This document shows positions 20,854 to 33,559 of a DNA stretch of 64,000 bases, piece by piece. The DNA is taken from positions 1-64,000 of the forward strand of contig WTPW01002482.1 in assembly GCA_009809945.1 (NCBI GenBank), read 5' to 3'. The notes beneath the pieces are model-generated. The model made no database searches and had not been told where the DNA came from. It saw nothing but the letters and a program-made list of their open reading frames with translations. Numbering within the stretch: the stretch's first letter is position 1; every line of letters starts with the position of its first letter. The translations under genes were made by a program, and so were the position numbers. This DNA is from Gigaspora margarita (taxonomy: Eukaryota > Glomeromycota > Glomeromycetes > Diversisporales > Gigasporaceae).

Positions 20854-22434
20854 ATGAATAATAATGAACAAACTAGATATATTAAAAAATGTTTAGTTTG
20901 TCAAACTTCTAATATTAATAACAAAAAACAATTATGTCCTAATTGTAATGCAAAACTACCAACAATTAATGAATTAAAACTATTAAATAAACCATTAGAA
21001 ATTGCAAATAATACTAAAAAATCTTTTATATTTACTTCATATACTTCTAATAAATTAGATAAACAAATAGCTTTAAAAAATAAGATTAATATACCACAAA
21101 TATTTATTCCTGATCCAAAAAATATTAATCCAAATTCAGTTGCAAATCTTAAAAAAATTCTTGATCATATTGAAGAAATATCTGGAATTAAAGAAAATAA
21201 ATGCAAATGGATTGTAATTATATGTGATGGAATACTATATCAACGAATTCAAAAAATAAAAAAAGATTATTCATGGCTTATTTTATTACCTGGACCACTA
21301 CATGAAGAAATGAATATGCTAAAAGCCTTTGTTGAATTGAATTGGGATATTGATATTAAAGATTTTGTTCAATGTCAAGAATATCAAACTGAAAAACAAC
21401 TTCAATATTTCAAAAAATGTTCTGATCATCATAAAGCTTGGGATTCAATATGTAATATTTATAGACATGCAATGAGTTTAGAATTAGTATAGCCATATAT
21501 TGTTGAAAATAATAATCCTTCTGTTCAGAGATATTTAATATGGGCACAAAATCAAACTAGTTCTTTATATAAATTAAAGTATGAGCAAATATTTTATTAT
21601 TTACAATCAATAATTAATTTTCATACTGGAGTTCGTACAAATAGATCACTATTAAGAATTGCAGCTAGAAGAATATTTTCATCTAGTTGGTCAGCTCGAT
21701 GATATCCAATTTATCAATTAATTGAAGCAACTGATGAAGAACAAATGTTAAAATTAAATCCTGAAATTTATAATTTAATACAAGAAAATATAGTAATTTC
21801 TCAATCAGGATTATTAGATCAGCATCAAGGTCTTGATGCAATACTTGAAGAAATATATAAAGCTTTAATTCCTCCTATTTCTTCACAACATTATTGGGAA
21901 ATTGTTGCATGTAATTGTATAAAATTTATTAAATTAAGTAATAATTTTTTTAATTTAATAAATTATCATGAAAGTGATTTTCATAAAAAATGTACTAGAT
22001 CTGACTTTGCAAATAAATCTTGCAGATTTAGAGTAAAAATAAGAAAAACAAAGTTTTTAAATCCTAATAATGATAATTTTCAAAGTATTAATAGTGAATA
22101 GAAATTAAGTGAAGAAATGAAAAATTTTAGTGAACTTGCACAAACAAAAAGAATTGAGTTTATTCAAAAAGTGCTAATTAATAAAAATTTGACTAAAAAT
22201 TGGCATCCAATTCCTATTACAACTGAAGAAGCTGATTTTCAAAAATCTGAAAAATCTTTAACAAAACAAGAAATTTTAACAATAATTAAATCTTTAATTC
22301 CATATTTAAATGATTTAGATCGGTTACAATTTAAAAATTTATCAAATTTATCTTATGATAATTTAGTAATAATTCTTAAAGAAATTAAAAATATTTTAGC
22401 AGAAAATAATATTAATTTTAATGAAGAAATATAA
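20854..22434 (+). CDS. C-terminal core of the transposase-like gene, interrupted by three in-frame stops
   Basis: Three open stretches (20854-21492, 21745-22101, 22117-22434) lie in one reading frame. In-frame stops are the TAG at 21490, a TGA in SSWSAR(stop)YPIYQL near 21701 and the TAG at 22099. The first stretch has the CLVCQ/CPNCNAK knuckle and the CDG and LHEEMNM motifs. The second has HQGLDAILEEIYKALIPP and a basic FRVKIRKTKF block. The third is an alpha-helical charged tail. All three stops differ from a plausible Trp or Gln codon by one C-to-T or G-to-A change. The lack of frameshifts over 1.58 kb suggests recent inactivation. Confidence 0.6.
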
Positions 22435-22905
22435 GATATAATATATATATATATATATGAATAAATTTAAATTTTTTATATAATAAAATTTTTTAATTTA
22501 TAATTAAATTTAATATATAAAAAAATAATAATATTTTATTTTTTAAATAATATTTTTTTATTAATTTTAGTAATACAAATTAATAAAAAAATTTTTATTT
22601 ATTTGTTAATAGATTATTTTATTTAACTAATTGATTAATTGATTTTATTTAACTAATCAATTAATTGACCAAATAATTAACTAATTAATTAGTTAATTCA
22701 TTAATTAACCAAATAATAGATTAATTAACTAAATAAATAACTACTATTAGTTGAATAAAATAATAAATAAAAATTAGTAGAATATACTAATAATGCAAAT
22801 TAATAAAAATTTTTAATTAATTAGTTAATAGATTATTTATTCAACTAATTAATTAATCAATTTTATTCAATTAATCAATTAATTGGCCATCAATTAATTA
22901 ACTAA
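22435..22905. repeat. Low-complexity 'attaattaactaat' sequence
   Basis: After the gene end comes a (TA)n tract, then several blocks built from ttaactaatcaattaatt-type words in both orientations. Similar blocks return at 23240-23590. Confidence 0.6.
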
Positions 22906-23215
22906 TCTTTTTTTTTTTTTTTTTTTTTTTTTATTATTATTATTATTAATATAATGTCATAGTAGAAACTTTGTTACAGCAGCTTTAAGTTAATCCTAAG
23001 ATTAATAGTCTCTTTGTTGTTAAGTAGAAGTAGGTAAGGGGTCAGATAAGTTCTTGGACCAGGCTGACAAATACCTCCACCCTGAAAACTAGTTGAAGTA
23101 AAGAGATATGGCTATAGAAAAATTCTATGGTAAAGATTTCTAACTACATTTGTGCTACAGAGCACCCAATGTGACATTACACCTCCTATTTCCTATTTGA
23201 TACTATTATTAATTT
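22906..23215 (-). mobile_element. Probable SINE or truncated LINE 3' end (minus strand)
   Basis: A poly-T run of about 24 followed by (tta)n at 22909-22950 is the complement of a (taa)n-poly(A) tail. The sequence read toward it on the minus strand (ggtggaggtatttgtcagcc ... aacaaagtttctactatgac) is richer in G+C than the surroundings. A short internal promoter-like head near 23170-23215 is possible but not convincing. Confidence 0.5.
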
Positions 23216-23808
23216 AAACTAATAAAATAAATCTAGTTAGGATAGGTTGGAGAAAACCTAAATTAACTAACCAATTAATTGATTAGTTAACTAATCAATT
23301 TTTCAACTAATTTATTGGCCAACTAATAGATTAGTTAAACAAAACTTGGTAAAATACACATAAAGTAATAACTAAAATAGCTAGGCTGATCTTTTTATAT
23401 AATTGGTTAATTAATCAATCAATTGACTAGTTAATTAATTGATTAATCAACTAGTTAAATAATCAATTAGTTAAATTATTTGTTGATTAGTCAACCAATT
23501 AATTAATTAACTAATCAATTATTCAACTAGTAAATTAATCAATTAGTTAAACAATTAATTAAACTAAGTTGGATTTTGTAAAATTCAAATTAATTAGTTG
23601 TTTTTACAATTAATTATATAATTTGACTTTCAATTTATATTATTAATTTTTTTAATACGTTTTAAAAAATAATTTATATAATTTATATTAATTTTATTAT
23701 TAATTATTTTAATATACAGATACATAGATCTATTTAATAATATTTATTTAATTATATACTATATTTGTAAATTCTTATTTTATATAATTATCACTTCTTC
23801 TACTTAAC
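23216..23808. other. AT-rich low-complexity sequence
   Basis: It contains further 'attaattaactaatcaatt' blocks (23260-23590). No gene. The last 40 bp are a partial copy of the 61-bp repeat found at 24446-24567. Confidence 0.5.
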
Positions 23809-23810
23809 TA

Positions 23811-24443
23811 TGGGCCGGTGCAGAAAGATTTGTACCTCAAAAAATTTCATAATTTTGACACTAAGGAAAAATTTTTTTTTCTTGATTAATTATTAAAAAT
23901 TTTTTAGTATCAAATAAAATAGGTTTTAATCTAACTTAATATATTATTTTTATTGTTTTAACATTGTTTTATTTTAATAATTAAGCATGTACAATTCACT
24001 GTATTTGAAAAAAATACAAAATTTTTTTTTAAAAAAATATATATTTTAAATAATTTTGCATTTCGCAACCAATATGCAGTTCTATGAGCTTGTACTTCAC
24101 AAGTGCATTAATATGCATATGATAAAGATATGGTTAAAATTTGAGCAAAATTGGGTCACTAGTTGTGAAGAAATTAAGCTTTAAAGTGAGGTAATTTGAT
24201 TTTTTTTACTATATACCATATATATAAATTACTATAGTAAATTACATAGTAAAAAAAAAAGAAAAAAAGTTACTATTAATAAATTTTTTTATTTTATCAA
24301 TAAAATAATCAAAAAAAATTTATTTTTATCAATCTGGTAATCTAATAAGTATATTAAATTAAAAAAATTAAAAATTAATTAACTTGTACAAAAAATATTT
24401 TAATCAGAGCTATTTGAGGTACAAATCTTTTTGCACCGGCCCA
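23811..24443. mobile_element. 633-bp mariner-type element with TA duplication
   Basis: The ends tgggccggtgcagaaagatt and aatctttttgcaccggccca are inverted repeats (about 31 bp: cggtgc ... gaggtacaaatc). TA flanks both ends (23809-23810, 24444-24445). No transposase frame. It is inserted in an array of 61-bp repeats. Confidence 0.85.
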
Positions 24444-24445
24444 TA

Positions 24446-24567
24446 TTCTTGAATTATTATCTTTGAAATTTACATTTATATAATTATTAATTCTTCTACT
24501 TAACTATTCTTGAATTATTATCTTTGAAATTTACATTTATATAATTATTAATTCTTCTACTTAACTT
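24446..24567. repeat. 61-bp tandem duplication
   Basis: Two nearly identical copies start ttcttgaattattatctttg at 24446 and 24507 and end ttcttctacttaacta. A partial third copy lies left of the mariner-type element (about 23775-23810). Confidence 0.85.
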
Positions 24568-27500
24568 ACTTAAATTATTATTTTGAATTAAATGTTCAAT
24601 TATAGCATATTTATAAAATATCTAATTAGATATGTTAAAGAGTAAGAAGATAGATTAGCTGATAGAAAAAATGGATTAAACATATTATTATAAATTAGAG
24701 TGCAATAATTTTTTTGAGGGGTTAAAAATTAGAAAAACATACTATTAACTTAACATATTTACATTACAAACTAAAATACATAATTTTTTATCTTTTTAAC
24801 AAATTTTTAAATAACTTTTTTTTTATTCAAAAGTATATTTAATTTTTCAAGAGCAATAGTTAATCTCTATTCTAATTTATACACAACCCCATATCCTTCT
24901 GCACCAATTTTTTTAAGGGCAAAAAATTCTATATAGTCATAAGACTAAGGGTATTTTTAATATAGGTACAAACATTTGAAAACATATGAATATATCAAAC
25001 TAAAACATAATTAAATCAAAAATTCATAATGATATAAGTAGTAATATAGTAATAATTGATATTTGCCATAACTGAAAATTTTGTTGTAATTAATATAACA
25101 ATGTAACTAGAAAAATTTCTTAACTAATTAGTATCTAAAGTTCTACATCAAATTATGGATCCTGGTATGCTGCAGCACATATAGATTTTTTTAAATGTGC
25201 ACAAAACAAGCATATAAAATTTTATTTTTTGTGTAATAAATATAGCACACATTAAAACTTGAAACATATATGAATTTAAAAATTCTAATAGCACATTCCA
25301 TCTACAATTTTAAAGGCTATGTGCACAAAGTGCCCATATTGTTAGTCTTTAAGGTACAGAATTTTTTATTAATCTGTGCTCTGCTTTTTCTACATATATT
25401 AAATATTAGCATGTTAAATTTGGATGTGTGGTACACTATAATAATCAAAATTATGTGTAGTATTATAAAAATTCTAATATGACAGATTTTTAAGTGATAA
25501 AAAACATTAATAAAATAAATAAAGAGGCATCCATTAATAAAAAGGCATCTACTAATGAAGAGGTATCCACCAACGAAGAAATATCTACCAACATAAAACT
25601 ATCTAAAAAAACAAAATTAATTCAACTATAAGACAACTTTTGTTTGCATAATAAATTCGAACAATTGATATTTCAATACATCAAACATCATTATTACACA
25701 GAAAATCTGCTATAATTGATTTTTATATAATACCACACATAGTTTTGTTGTACATAGTGTACCGCATATCCCAATATTAAATATTAAGGCACAAACCAAC
25801 TATTACTACAACATATATCAAATATTAAAGCACTTGTCAAATGCTATAGCGCACCTCAAATATTATGGCACATGTCAAATAGTACGGCATAATTTAGTTA
25901 TTACAGCAAATATTAGTTATAACATCTTGACACATTGTCACATTATCCAATTTGCAGTACGATCAGTTACAGCATGACTATATCTTTGTACTTATAGTTC
26001 TCAAGCAACTCCTTTGATGATGCCCAATTATTACAGTATTACAATTGATCAAAATAATAATTGCAATCATTACTTGATCAGACTATCCTTGCTTTATTTA
26101 TTATAGTAGCAAAAAACAGGCAACTATACAATAAAATATAACTCTTTTGACAACACCAAGTGCTTCAACTTTCCCTTTATGGACATTACAAATATTCATA
26201 TATTGTTACAGCAACAGCATTATGTGGGAATATTTGCTTTTTTAAAGTTTCCAAGTCCAAAAAATGCACTTCTCGAGGAAAGTGCCAAAATTAGAAAGCA
26301 AAAATTATTAACTGCCAACCAAGGAATGATAGAAGTCTTTTTCTAATTTCTAAATTATTTTTCTAGCAACATATTTTAGCACACTAACCAATTCAAGTAT
26401 TTTTTCCTTACTATTTTCCAAATCTTATTGTTTCAAAAGAAATATTTTTTTATGAAGGAGGCCAGTGCGACTAATCAGACACATTCTTTATTTTTTTCAG
26501 CTTTTGATTTTCTGATTCTTTCACAAATAATACAGTAATAATGAAATATTTGAACAAAATACTTTTTTAGTAAAAACAATAAAAAATAAAAAGTAAAATA
26601 AAATGAAATCACCACATTTAAAATAAAGTTGGAAGATATAAATATTTTTTTTATTAACAAGTAGAGTTTCTAATATAAAAAGCAACATAATAATTTTTGA
26701 CAACTATAAGTTTGCATGACATAAAGCAAAATGCTTGACAAACCTCTTTTTTTTATCCCATCAATGAGTAGTTTTAGCCAGCCAACATTAACTTGATAAA
26801 AAAAAAGATGTCTGTACCTCCAGACTTTTTTTAATGAAGCAGTGATTCACTTGATCAGTTTTTTTAATCTCCTCTATTAAATAAATATTTAAACGTAAGT
26901 GTTTGTAATACAGTAATATTGAATAACATTATAAATTTTGCAATGATTTTATACTCATGACACTATTACCTAGTTGAGCATACTGATATAGTACTGTAGT
27001 AGTTGATAATTATTTTCTAAAAATATCACCATGAAGAGTCGAACGTGCCCACATCTTATTGGAATTACCATTCTGAATACTATACAAAGATTTTTTTTTC
27101 TTGGAATCTTAAGGTTATTATTATATTTAGCTGTTAGCGAACTATGCTATGAAATACACAATGATAATGGTAACAACGTAACATAGTCTACCTGTTGCAA
27201 AAATGGCTTTACAGAAATACCCATTATTGTCTAGTGCAGAGTAGAGTATAACTGTCCTACAAATCATTATAGATCTTGAACCTATATATTTAAAATAGCT
27301 TCCATGTTGATTTTTTTTATATTTAACAAAAAAAAATTTTTTTTATACTAATGGTCTTCACAGATTTTAGCATATAAAACTTTAAACTAATAAAAATGCA
27401 CTTATTCTTTGTTTACTTACAAAATAACTACCTTATTAACCACTAGGGATCAGGGCAGATTCTGAAACTATATATCAAAAATAATGTATATCATTATTTT

Positions 27501-27798
27501 TTTTGTGTGTGCATTATAAAAAAAAATTTTTACATTTAATGACTTTTGCAAGTCTTTAATATATAGAAATTTATTCTAGAAAATTCCTTAATACTTCATT
27601 GATCAATTACTAAATTTGGTAATACCTGAGACTGGATTAATAATACTCTAATCTATAAGCAGAAATGAGAATCAGGATATTATTATTACTAATACTGCAG
27701 CATGCATCTTTATTTAATTTATATATAAAACTTGTAAAATTATATAATAATACCTGCTGTATTTAATGGATTTTTAATTGAAATTCTTTTTTTTGTAA
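24568..27798. other. AT-rich region without a recognised gene
   Basis: I found no convincing coding region. At 25515-25600 a short 15-18 bp tandem repeat would encode ASTNEEVSTNEEISTN and could be a coding scrap. At 25790-25920 degenerate repeats of 'tcaaatattaaagcac' occur. The small open frames at 25270-25482 and 26475-26703 have no protein-like features beyond AT-driven hydrophobic runs. Confidence 0.35.
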
Positions 27799-27800
27799 TA

Positions 27801-28795
27801 CAGTCGGACCTCTATAAATGCAACCTTTATAAATGCAATCCCTTAATTTGTTTTGCAGGTATATTTGCCTGTGAAAATTTTAAAATTTTAAATTTTTTAA
27901 ATAAAATTTTGAATATTAATTTTAGCAATATACTTTCTAAGTAAAAATTATAATATTAGTTCTGTTTTATCAATTTATGATAAAATTTTTTTAAAATTAT
28001 TAAAAAATTTTGGTGTAATAAAAGGTTAAGTTTTTGTTTTGGAACTTTTACTATAGAATTTTTTCTTTAGGTTTTCTTAAATTTTATATGTTCCTGTTTA
28101 TAAAAAAAATTTTTACTTCTAATACAAGTCTTAATTTTTACAAGTAAATTATATAAAGTCAAATAATGAAAGTTGTCATCCTTTATATAAACTACAATAT
28201 TGTATTAGAAACTATATTTTTAAAACCAATATTTAAAGAATTCGCCAAGATATTGTAAAATATTTTTTTGATTAAAAAATTTCTTTAAAATTTAATATTT
28301 TTAGCTTATAAGTAACATAAACTTTTTGTCTTATAATATAAATTTAAATAATTCAAAAATATAATTCTTGTCTTTAAATATTATAATACCAAATTTTATT
28401 TAAATATCTTAATTAATTAAAAAAATAGATCAGAGGCATATTTATAGTAATTATGCAGGCAAATTTGCCTGTGAACTATTACAAACTAAGAGATATCTCC
28501 CTAAATGCACATTTTTTCTATTCTATAAGATGTTATTAGTACTAAATGCACATTCTATATTCTGTAAATGCATGTTCTCTTGAATAACATTTTATATTAT
28601 ACTAACTTCCCTAAATGCATGTAGCCAATTAAATTTTAGTATTTAAGATAGGTTATACAGTTGTGATAGAAGTTATACAAACTTGATAATCAAATTTTCA
28701 AAGCTGCAATTTAATTGGCTTACTCTAAATGCAAACCTCCCTAAATGCACATTTTTTGCTTGTCTTTACAAGTTGCATTTATGGAGAGTTGACTG
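27801..28795. mobile_element. Tigger/pogo-like non-autonomous element, TA-flanked
   Basis: The left end CAGTCGGACCTCTATAAATG and the right end catttatggagagttgactg form TIRs of the CAGTC-type seen in pogo/Tigger elements, with TA on both sides (27799-27800, 28796-28797). Subterminal 'ccctaaatgcacatt' repeats lie in the right half. It carries a second element (27839-28493). No transposase. Confidence 0.75.
27839..28493. mobile_element. 655-bp TIR element (copy 2) nested in the Tigger-like element
   Basis: It is the inverted, diverged counterpart of 16434-17089, running from tcccttaatttgttttgcag to gtgaactattacaaactaagaga-like sequence. The TA on the right side is intact; the left side has AA. 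Confidence 0.75.
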
Positions 28796-30009
28796 TATTG
28801 CTTATGATTTCATCATCATTGCAATCAATTTTTACAACTTCTGAATCAAATACAGTATCTTCATCAGAAAACAAATCATCACTTGACAGTTCTTCACTTG
28901 CCAAATCGAAAATTATTTATTTTATTTTTGGGATTACCCGACTTAGGATTACATATGTATTTCCAGAAAATTCTTGTGTCATCTCCTCAAATGGCATTAA
29001 TAAATTGATAAGTTGATTTATTGGCTCCCATTTGTCATCAGAAAGAAGAATGCTTTTCAATTTGTTACCATCTTTTTTGACTTCACAGTCAATTGAAGTA
29101 TACAAATCAGTTTGAAGTTGGGTGATAGTATCTTTTAAAAAATAAAGGTGATCCCAGGCATAATATTTTGAGTTCCAATGTGTAAACACATCTTTAATAC
29201 AGTTTATAGAATCTGTGTAGCCAAGCCTTTTTTGAACTTCTTTCAATTGCTCCAATTGTTTTGAGTTTAAAAAAATTGATTTTTCTTTTTACACATGTAA
29301 TTAAAATTTCTGCTGAAGCTAACCCCTTTCCAATTGCTAATTGTAAGGTATGAACTGTATATAGAAACTTTTAATCTTCTCACATCCATCCTTTTGATTT
29401 AATGTTGGAAACATTGCTATTATATTACTACCATTATTAGTAGTAATTGAGATTACATAATTTTTAAAATTCCACAATTCAATAAATTTATAAAGTTCAC
29501 TAACTATAACTTTACTAAAATGTGGGAAGGAATGTATTGAATTTCCAATATTATCTTTTATTTCAAAATCCAATGTGATCCAGGTTGCAGTAATTCACAA
29601 ATATTCATGTTTTGATTTACTAAACCAAAAATCCATTGTAAGAGAACCATTTTCTGCTATTCCAATGTTTTGCAAATTTTTTTGATTATATTTATAGCTT
29701 TTAATGATCATTGATTGAATTTTTTTTTACCTGGAATAACAAAAAGAAAATCAAATTCAGCTATTTTTTCTTTATAAGCATCATTAGTAACAGTGGAGAA
29801 AGGTTGATTTGCAAGCATCATCCATTTTATATGCAGGGTGTGGATGAACTTTTCGTACAAATTTAGTAATTTTAAAATTTTGCAACTAAAATTATAAAGA
29901 TTAATAAAACTTATTATATAAATATTTAATTTTTATTATAGATACTATCTTTTTTGAATTGACTTTATCATTTTCTAAAACAATTCCATGAACATTTCTA
30001 AGATGCATA

Positions 30010-30327
30010 CCGTATGTGTCCGAAAATAAGCTACCTTTTTTGCCCAAAAAATTACACGAAAAAACGTGGGGTAGCTTATTTTCGAAATATAGAGTTTTTG
30101 AAATAATTAAAAAACGTACTAATAAAAGGTTATCCAAATGACACCAAATTTTTACTGTAGGTGTATTTTGATGTCCTGAACAAGTTTACTTAATGGCGTA
30201 TTTGAGGTTTACTTAGTAAAATTTAGACTTTAATATGTAGCAACTGCTAACGGGTTTTTTAAGATTTTTGAAAAAAATCAGGGGGTTAGCTTATTTTAGG
30301 TACTAGCTTATTTTCGGACATATACGG
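30010..30327. mobile_element. 318-bp mariner-type MITE (copy 2 of family B)
   Basis: The ends ccgtatgtgtccgaaaataa and ttattttcggacatatacgg are TIRs, flanked by TA at 30008-30009 and 30328-30329. Same length and layout as 7427-7744, including tgaacaagtttacttaatgg inside. Confidence 0.9.
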
Positions 30328-30376
30328 TAATTAAATTTTCTGTCAAGCTTCCTATATTTTTATACTCTGCAGCATA

Positions 30377-30714
30377 TGGGGTGTCCCCAATTAAAACAGC
30401 CCATATTTACAATTTTTGAAAAATGAGTTTTTATTAGATTCATATAAATTTGAACATGGTCGACATTTTTCAATTATAAATGAAAGTCGATATGCATAAT
30501 AAAAAATCCAGATAATGTAAAAGAAAATTACATGAGGCTGCGTAGAGCCTGCACATCATGAGATTGCCCAATAGTCACATGTTGACTTTAACCAATCAAA
30601 ATCATGAAATTTAATTAATTCCGGATCAGTCCGAAATCAAAACAATTGATTAAACTCAATTATCTCAAAATAAGATATATGTAAATATGGGCTGTTTTAA
30701 TTGGGAACACCCCA
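30377..30714. mobile_element. 338-bp mariner-type MITE (family D, copy 1)
   Basis: The ends tggggtgtccccaattaaaa and ttttaattgggaacacccca are TIRs with TA flanks (30375-30376, 30715-30716). A second copy lies at 44031-44373. Confidence 0.9.
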
Positions 30715-31100
30715 TATTGTTTTCAGTCTTATCTAAGATTTACAAGTTCACACTTCTTCACCTATACTATTTACAATTTTGTCAAAGTATTCTTGGATAA
30801 ATAATGGATGACTACATTTGTATGATCTTTTATATTTGGAAATAGTAGTCACTTTGTCTAAAAAAACAAAAAAAAAAAATTAAAATCTGTAATACTTTTA
30901 AACTTTTAAGTTATTACTAAATTTTAATACCCTTTTCTGTATTTTCAAGAGTTGTTTGGCTATCAGGTAATACTTCAGCTAACAAATCAGATAAAGTTCT
31001 TGAAATTTCAGACAGACTATATTGTTTCCAATTAGAGTATGTTGTTTCAAAATCAATATCGCTATATAATAATAGTCAGAATTTTTATTAGCTATCATCT

Positions 31101-31730
31101 TGTCGCAATCTAATGGCATATCAATTTTCTAGTTTATAAATAATTAACCCCTTAATTACATCTTTTTTTTTTACAAATTAATCTATCTATGAACTTCTAA
31201 ATTCACACTTTTAGTGATCAAAAAATATGATAATAAAGTATGCCATTCTATAGCAATACCAAACAAAAAAATTTTTTTTAAAATATTAAAGATTAGATTT
31301 TTTTTTTAGTTTATTAATCTTCTTTCTATTTATTTTTTTGCTATAATTTGCAAGCTTTATATTAGGTATATATATGCGCATAGTTAAAGTATAAAACTAT
31401 ATAGATTATATCTTTATTTTTTTATGATTTTAATAATAACACCTTTTAATATATTGTTTTATAATTTCATTAGAAAAGAGATCTAATCTTTATACATATA
31501 ATTTACTATCTTGTATAATAATACAGTAATATATATATAAATAATAAACTCTTATGCACAAGCTCAAACTCTATATACACAAACTCAAAGTTACATGCAC
31601 ATACCACTAGATTTATACTATAAGTATTTTTGTTTTTTTTTTAACAAAACACAAGTTCGGCTTTTGTTGAAAAAAAAGCAAAAAGCAAAAGTATATTTGA
31701 AAATACTTATATATTACTTTCGTATATACA
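31101..31730. other. AT-rich intergenic sequence
   Basis: No gene recognised. It contains several poly-T tracts and 'cacaaactcaaa' repeats near 31555-31605. Confidence 0.4.
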
Positions 31731-32730
31731 TACTAGAGATGTTAAATGCTTATATAAAACCTGTTTAAGCAGATTCAAAGCACAAACTTTTACAGTTTGC
31801 TTATAAATTTTTTAAGCACTGCTTATAAGCAAATATGCTTTTAATGCTTAAATTTGCTCCAAGCAAATATGCTTTAAATCTGCTCCAAGCAAACATGCTA
31901 AAACTATTAAAATGCTTATATAGAACTTGCTTAAACAGATTTAAAAGCATAAACTTTTCTAGTTTACTTGTTAATTTTTAATATTCTGAATATCAAAATT
32001 CTAATTGTACTAAATTCCAATACACTAAATCTTAAAAAAACAAATCTGAAAAAAATTTATAATTATAAATTTTTGGTATTAATTTATTTTTTGAGATTTA
32101 GTATATTGGAATTTAGTATATTTGGGATTTTGATATTTGGGATATTGATACAAAATCACTCAAGACAATATGCTTTTAAATGTTATCTTTAAACATGCTT
32201 AAAACAAATATGTTTTTAACTATTATTTTTAAATATACTTCTAAAAATTATAAACTAATAAATATACTATACAACTATTAAATTCCTATTTCATATATTG
32301 TTTTGTTTAAACACATAAAACATTATTCTGTATTGCACATATATGTGTATTTTTCAAAGCATATGATCAACTACTCATGATCAAATTAGCAATAATCAAA
32401 AAGTGGTTCTGGAATTGACTATAATTATATTAATATTTAGTAATAAGTTCAATCTTACAAATCAAACCTCTTATTTAGTATTGTATGAATTATTAAGCAT
32501 ACTTGTAAAGCATGCTTAATATAAACTAGTTTAGTCAAGCATAAACTTAAACTGCTTGAGCAATTTATGAATTAAGCATGCTTGTATAAGCATGCTTATA
32601 TAAAACTGCTTATATGAGTATGCTTATATATAAACTAGTTTATAAAAACCAGTTTAGCTTGCTTTAGCACCAAAGCAGGTATGCTTCAAGAATAAACCAA
32701 ACTGCTTGAGCAATTTAACATCTCTAGTAT
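31731..32730. mobile_element. 1.0-kb non-autonomous TIR element with many 'aagca-atgctt' subterminal repeats
   Basis: The ends atactagagatgttaaatgc and tttaacatctctagtat are inverted repeats of hAT-like form (TAGAGATG). The flanks inside are packed with words such as gcttataagca, aagcaaatatgctt and aagcatgctt in both orientations, which could be transposase-binding repeats. The open frame at 31968-32192 is not a gene. An 8-bp duplication is not evident. Confidence 0.7.
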
Positions 32731-33559
32731 ATATGTGTATACCTGGTATGTACATACGTATATACATACATACCAGTTACTAACATCAGCGAATTATATA
32801 TACGTAATCTTACGTAAGATATTACAGCCCGTAATATGACAAAAATCTTACGTTTGATATGATTTATTATGTAATATATTATGTCATATTACGGTAATAT
32901 TACAGTTATTATTTCGAAATATATTGCAAATAAAAAAAATGCAAAATTACCTCCTTACAGGAGTCGCGTACTCATGTAGATCAATAAACTAATGCGCGCA
33001 GGAGGTAATATTTTGATATTTTCGCATTGTTTCGCGATATTTTGCAAATTTTTGCAAATTTTCAAAATTTTTTTAAAAAATAAATAAACGATATACATAT
33101 TCACATAATCATGCTTTTTTACAGGTTTTCGCAATATTTCGCACAGTTTTGCAATTTAATATAAAATTTCATATTTTTTTATTTATTATTATATTTTAAT
33201 TATATTTAAAAATTTTTAAACAATATTAAATATTTTATTATATATTATATTTTAAATATTATACATTCTTTATAGTATTATTTTTACATTATTACATATT
33301 ATTTTAAATACTTTCAAATATTTTAAACTACTTTCACACTTTGTCGCATCTAATTCTATTACTATATACAAAAAACTAACCCTACACACTTATTTTTGTT
33401 TACCCTATAGTTAGCTATTATCTTCACTTCTTTGTTTTCTATTGTCTTCACTTTGGTTATTTCTTTTGTTTTGGCTATAACCTTCGTTTTGCTCTCTTTT
33501 TCTAAATACTTCAAAGAAGTGAAAAATAAAAAAAAACATTTCTCAGAAGAGTAAAACAA

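Larger units (their letters stand above)
19121..22434 (+). pseudogene. Large transposase-like glomeromycotan gene ('CDG ... LHEEMNMLKAF' family), near full length but broken
   Basis: Parts in order: an acidic N-terminus with four copies of a 12-residue repeat (NIDNQLMEEDEE type, 19121-19366); a coiled-coil-like segment rich in Asn/Gln/Glu (19386-19826); LLDWLSKCNPVIVKFIKTI and VSAINLVALAIKY (19885-20180); FDNE then GQKNYLDHG and FHTVTSFAAFQYD (20490-20690); CLVCQ ... CPNCNAKLP zinc knuckle (20890-20965); IPDPKNINPNSV; WIVIICDGI; WLILLPGPLHEEMNMLKAFV (21210-21330); CSDHHKAWDSICNIYRHAM; SGLLDQHQGLDAILEEIYKA (21790-21870); a charged C-terminus to 22434. I recognise this as a multi-copy family in arbuscular mycorrhizal fungi, with the D ... 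H/E spacing of an RNase H-fold transposase-like core (inference). Breaks: A-tract frameshifts near 19370 and 19825, a TAA near 19879, stops at about 20568, 20602, 20690, 21492, 21703 and 22101, a frame change at 20840-20854, and a MITE at 20181-20479. Confidence 0.7.
28900..31100 (-). pseudogene. hAT (BED-finger) transposase pseudogene with two MITE insertions
   Basis: In minus-strand order: YSLSEISRTLSDLLAEVLPD (about 31030-30950); SYKCSHPLFIQEYFDKIV (about 30830-30760); EYKNIGSLTENL and MHLRNVHGI (30370-29980), remnants of a BED-type finger; NQPFSTVTND and FDFLFVIPGKKKFNQ (29820-29730); the DDE/RNase H start NYVISITTNNGSN (29475-29420), where the usual D of TTDNGSN is N; RLGYTDSINCIKDVFTHWNS (29225-29165); LLMPFEEMTQEFSGNTYV (29010-28950). 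The order matches hAT transposases. Stops, frameshifts and the D-to-N change make it inactive. MITEs at 30010-30327 and 30377-30714 split the finger region. An intron may lie at about 30930-30855. Confidence 0.8.

Noticed and set aside
25270-26703. Small hydrophobic open frames
   Set aside because: AT-rich composition alone yields Ile/Leu/Phe/Tyr runs; no motif, no start context and no conserved neighbour.
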